DNA of 6,885 nucleotides, from NCBI GenBank assembly GCA_002451165.1, contig DKBH01000068.1, positions 1 through 6,885 on the forward strand, read 5' to 3'. The stretch comes from Nitrospiraceae bacterium UBA6905 (GTDB lineage Bacteria > Nitrospirota > Thermodesulfovibrionia > Thermodesulfovibrionales > UBA6898). The position numbers and the translations under genes are program-made. A model generated the notes under the pieces. That model saw nothing but the letters and a program-made list of their open reading frames with translations. It was not told where the DNA came from and made no database searches. Positions 6,367 to 6,885 of the stretch are shown piece after piece (position 1 is the first letter of the stretch; each line of letters opens with the position of its first letter).

Positions 6367-6377
6367 TTCTTCATGTC

Positions 6378-6408
6378 AAAAAAAAGGGGGATAAAATCCC
6401 CCTTTTTT
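6378..6408 (-). terminator. Rho-independent terminator, probably bidirectional
   Basis: The plus strand shows eight A, five G, a short ATAAAAT centre, five C and six T. Read on the minus strand this is a G5/C5 hairpin followed by eight T, about 25 bases after the TAA of the right-hand cytochrome (6437-6435). The A-tract/T-tract symmetry would let it also stop plus-strand transcripts. It separates the right-hand cytochrome gene from the operon that begins at 6227. Confidence 0.92.
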
Positions 6409-6434
6409 GCTTCCTCCCAGTAATGAGAAATTAT

Positions 6435-6885
6435 TTATTTTCTGTGGCAGCTGAAGCAGAGATTGCTGTTTGTGTCCTCAACCCACAGGAACTTCAGACC
6501 GGTGTTCTTCGTGTTGTGAACGTCGTGGCACGATGAACACTCAATGCTGCGGCCCCAGAGCAGATCATCGATCGTCAGCCCATAGGGGTTGTTGCCGATG
6601 AGGGGAGAAGACGGGTCTTTGATTTCGTCATCAGCAAGGGCAACGTCGTCATAATTGAAGCCGATCGGATGATGGTTCTGGAGATTGCCATTCACGCCGA
6701 TGCCGAACCTGCCCTGCAGGGTTGCAGTGATCAGGACGCTTCCGGTGTGCTTAGACGAGGATGCGCCGTTGTCGAAATTACCGTAGCTGCTGACTGCTAC
6801 TGATGCGTCATGGCAGCTCAGGCAGAGCTTTGATACGCTTCCGGGATCGCCAAGTTCTGCGTTGAGCTGGTGCTGGATGCTGTCA
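6435..6885 (-). CDS. Multiheme cytochrome c, C-terminal fragment
   Basis: The frame is open from the right edge (first full codon at 6884) to TAA at 6437-6435, giving 149 residues of a longer protein whose start lies outside the window. Three heme sites are visible, at fragment residues 21-25 (CLSCH), 116-120 (CSSCH) and 143-147 (CFSCH). HHPIGFNYDD (71-80), CSSCHDVHN and a closing LCFSCHRK fit a recognisable group of small exported cytochromes with paired CxxCH motifs. In that group a first heme near the N-terminus is usual, so the whole protein may have four hemes; that one is not visible here. The GTG at 6695 is not a plausible start because it would discard the first visible heme. The gene ends at its own strong terminator, so it is a separate transcription unit from the operon to its left, though probably functionally linked. 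It is likely a periplasmic or secreted electron carrier. Confidence 0.9.
   Translation of the reverse strand, partial: DSIQHQLNAELGDPGSVSKLCLSCHDASVAVSSYGNFDNGASSSKHTGSVLITATLQGRFGIGVNGNLQNHHPIGFNYDDVALADDEIKDPSSPLIGNNPYGLTIDDLLWGRSIECSSCHDVHNTKNTGLKFLWVEDTNSNLCFSCHRK

Noticed and set aside
6374..6379. TTGACA on the minus strand as a -35 box
   Set aside because: It overlaps the terminator T-tract, and the hexamers 16-18 bases downstream (such as GCGACT) are not -10-like.
1..6885. CRISPR array, tRNA, rRNA, insertion sequence or phage genes
   Set aside because: I saw no regularly spaced repeats, tRNA-like folds, transposase motifs or terminal inverted repeats.

Overview
The window appears to come from a Gram-negative, heme-rich, probably anaerobic bacterium. 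Nearly every gene product carries an export signal: lipoprotein signals, Sec signals and a beta-barrel ending in Phe. Three of the seven genes encode multiheme c-type cytochromes or fragments of them, and base composition looks balanced (about 50% GC by eye). This mix of small multiheme cytochromes, NHL-propeller lipoproteins and an outer-membrane barrel is typical of Desulfuromonadota (Geobacter relatives) and Nitrospirota. The sequence alone does not let me choose between them.

All genes lie on the minus strand, so transcription runs from high to low coordinates. At the right edge (6885-6435) is the C-terminal part of a multiheme cytochrome, closed by a strong hairpin terminator (6378-6408). 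A roughly 150-bp AT-rich intergenic stretch follows, with a candidate -10 box (6277-6282). A tightly packed operon then runs off the left edge: NHL-propeller lipoprotein (6227-5052), pentaheme cytochrome lipoprotein (5008-4487), outer-membrane beta-barrel of about 677 residues (4404-2371), SurA/parvulin-like periplasmic chaperone (2307-1234), second NHL-propeller lipoprotein (1194-142), and the first 46 codons of another exported protein (140-1). That last N-terminus resembles the start of a multiheme cytochrome. Gaps between operon genes are about 1 to 82 bp, and I see no internal terminator.

The most economical reading is a porin-cytochrome type outer-membrane module. The barrel would span the outer membrane, the membrane-anchored pentaheme cytochrome would carry electrons at or within it, and the SurA-like protein would help the barrel fold. 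The two propeller lipoproteins could be scaffolds or caps, and the flanking cytochromes could be soluble or surface partners. It does not match the textbook MtrCAB set, because the cytochrome has five hemes rather than about ten and the two propellers are extra. This functional assignment is inference from gene content.

Three start codons were moved from the longest open frame. The pentaheme cytochrome very likely starts at the GTG at 5008, and the first NHL protein at the ATG at 6227. The barrel probably starts at 4404, but that start is not secure.
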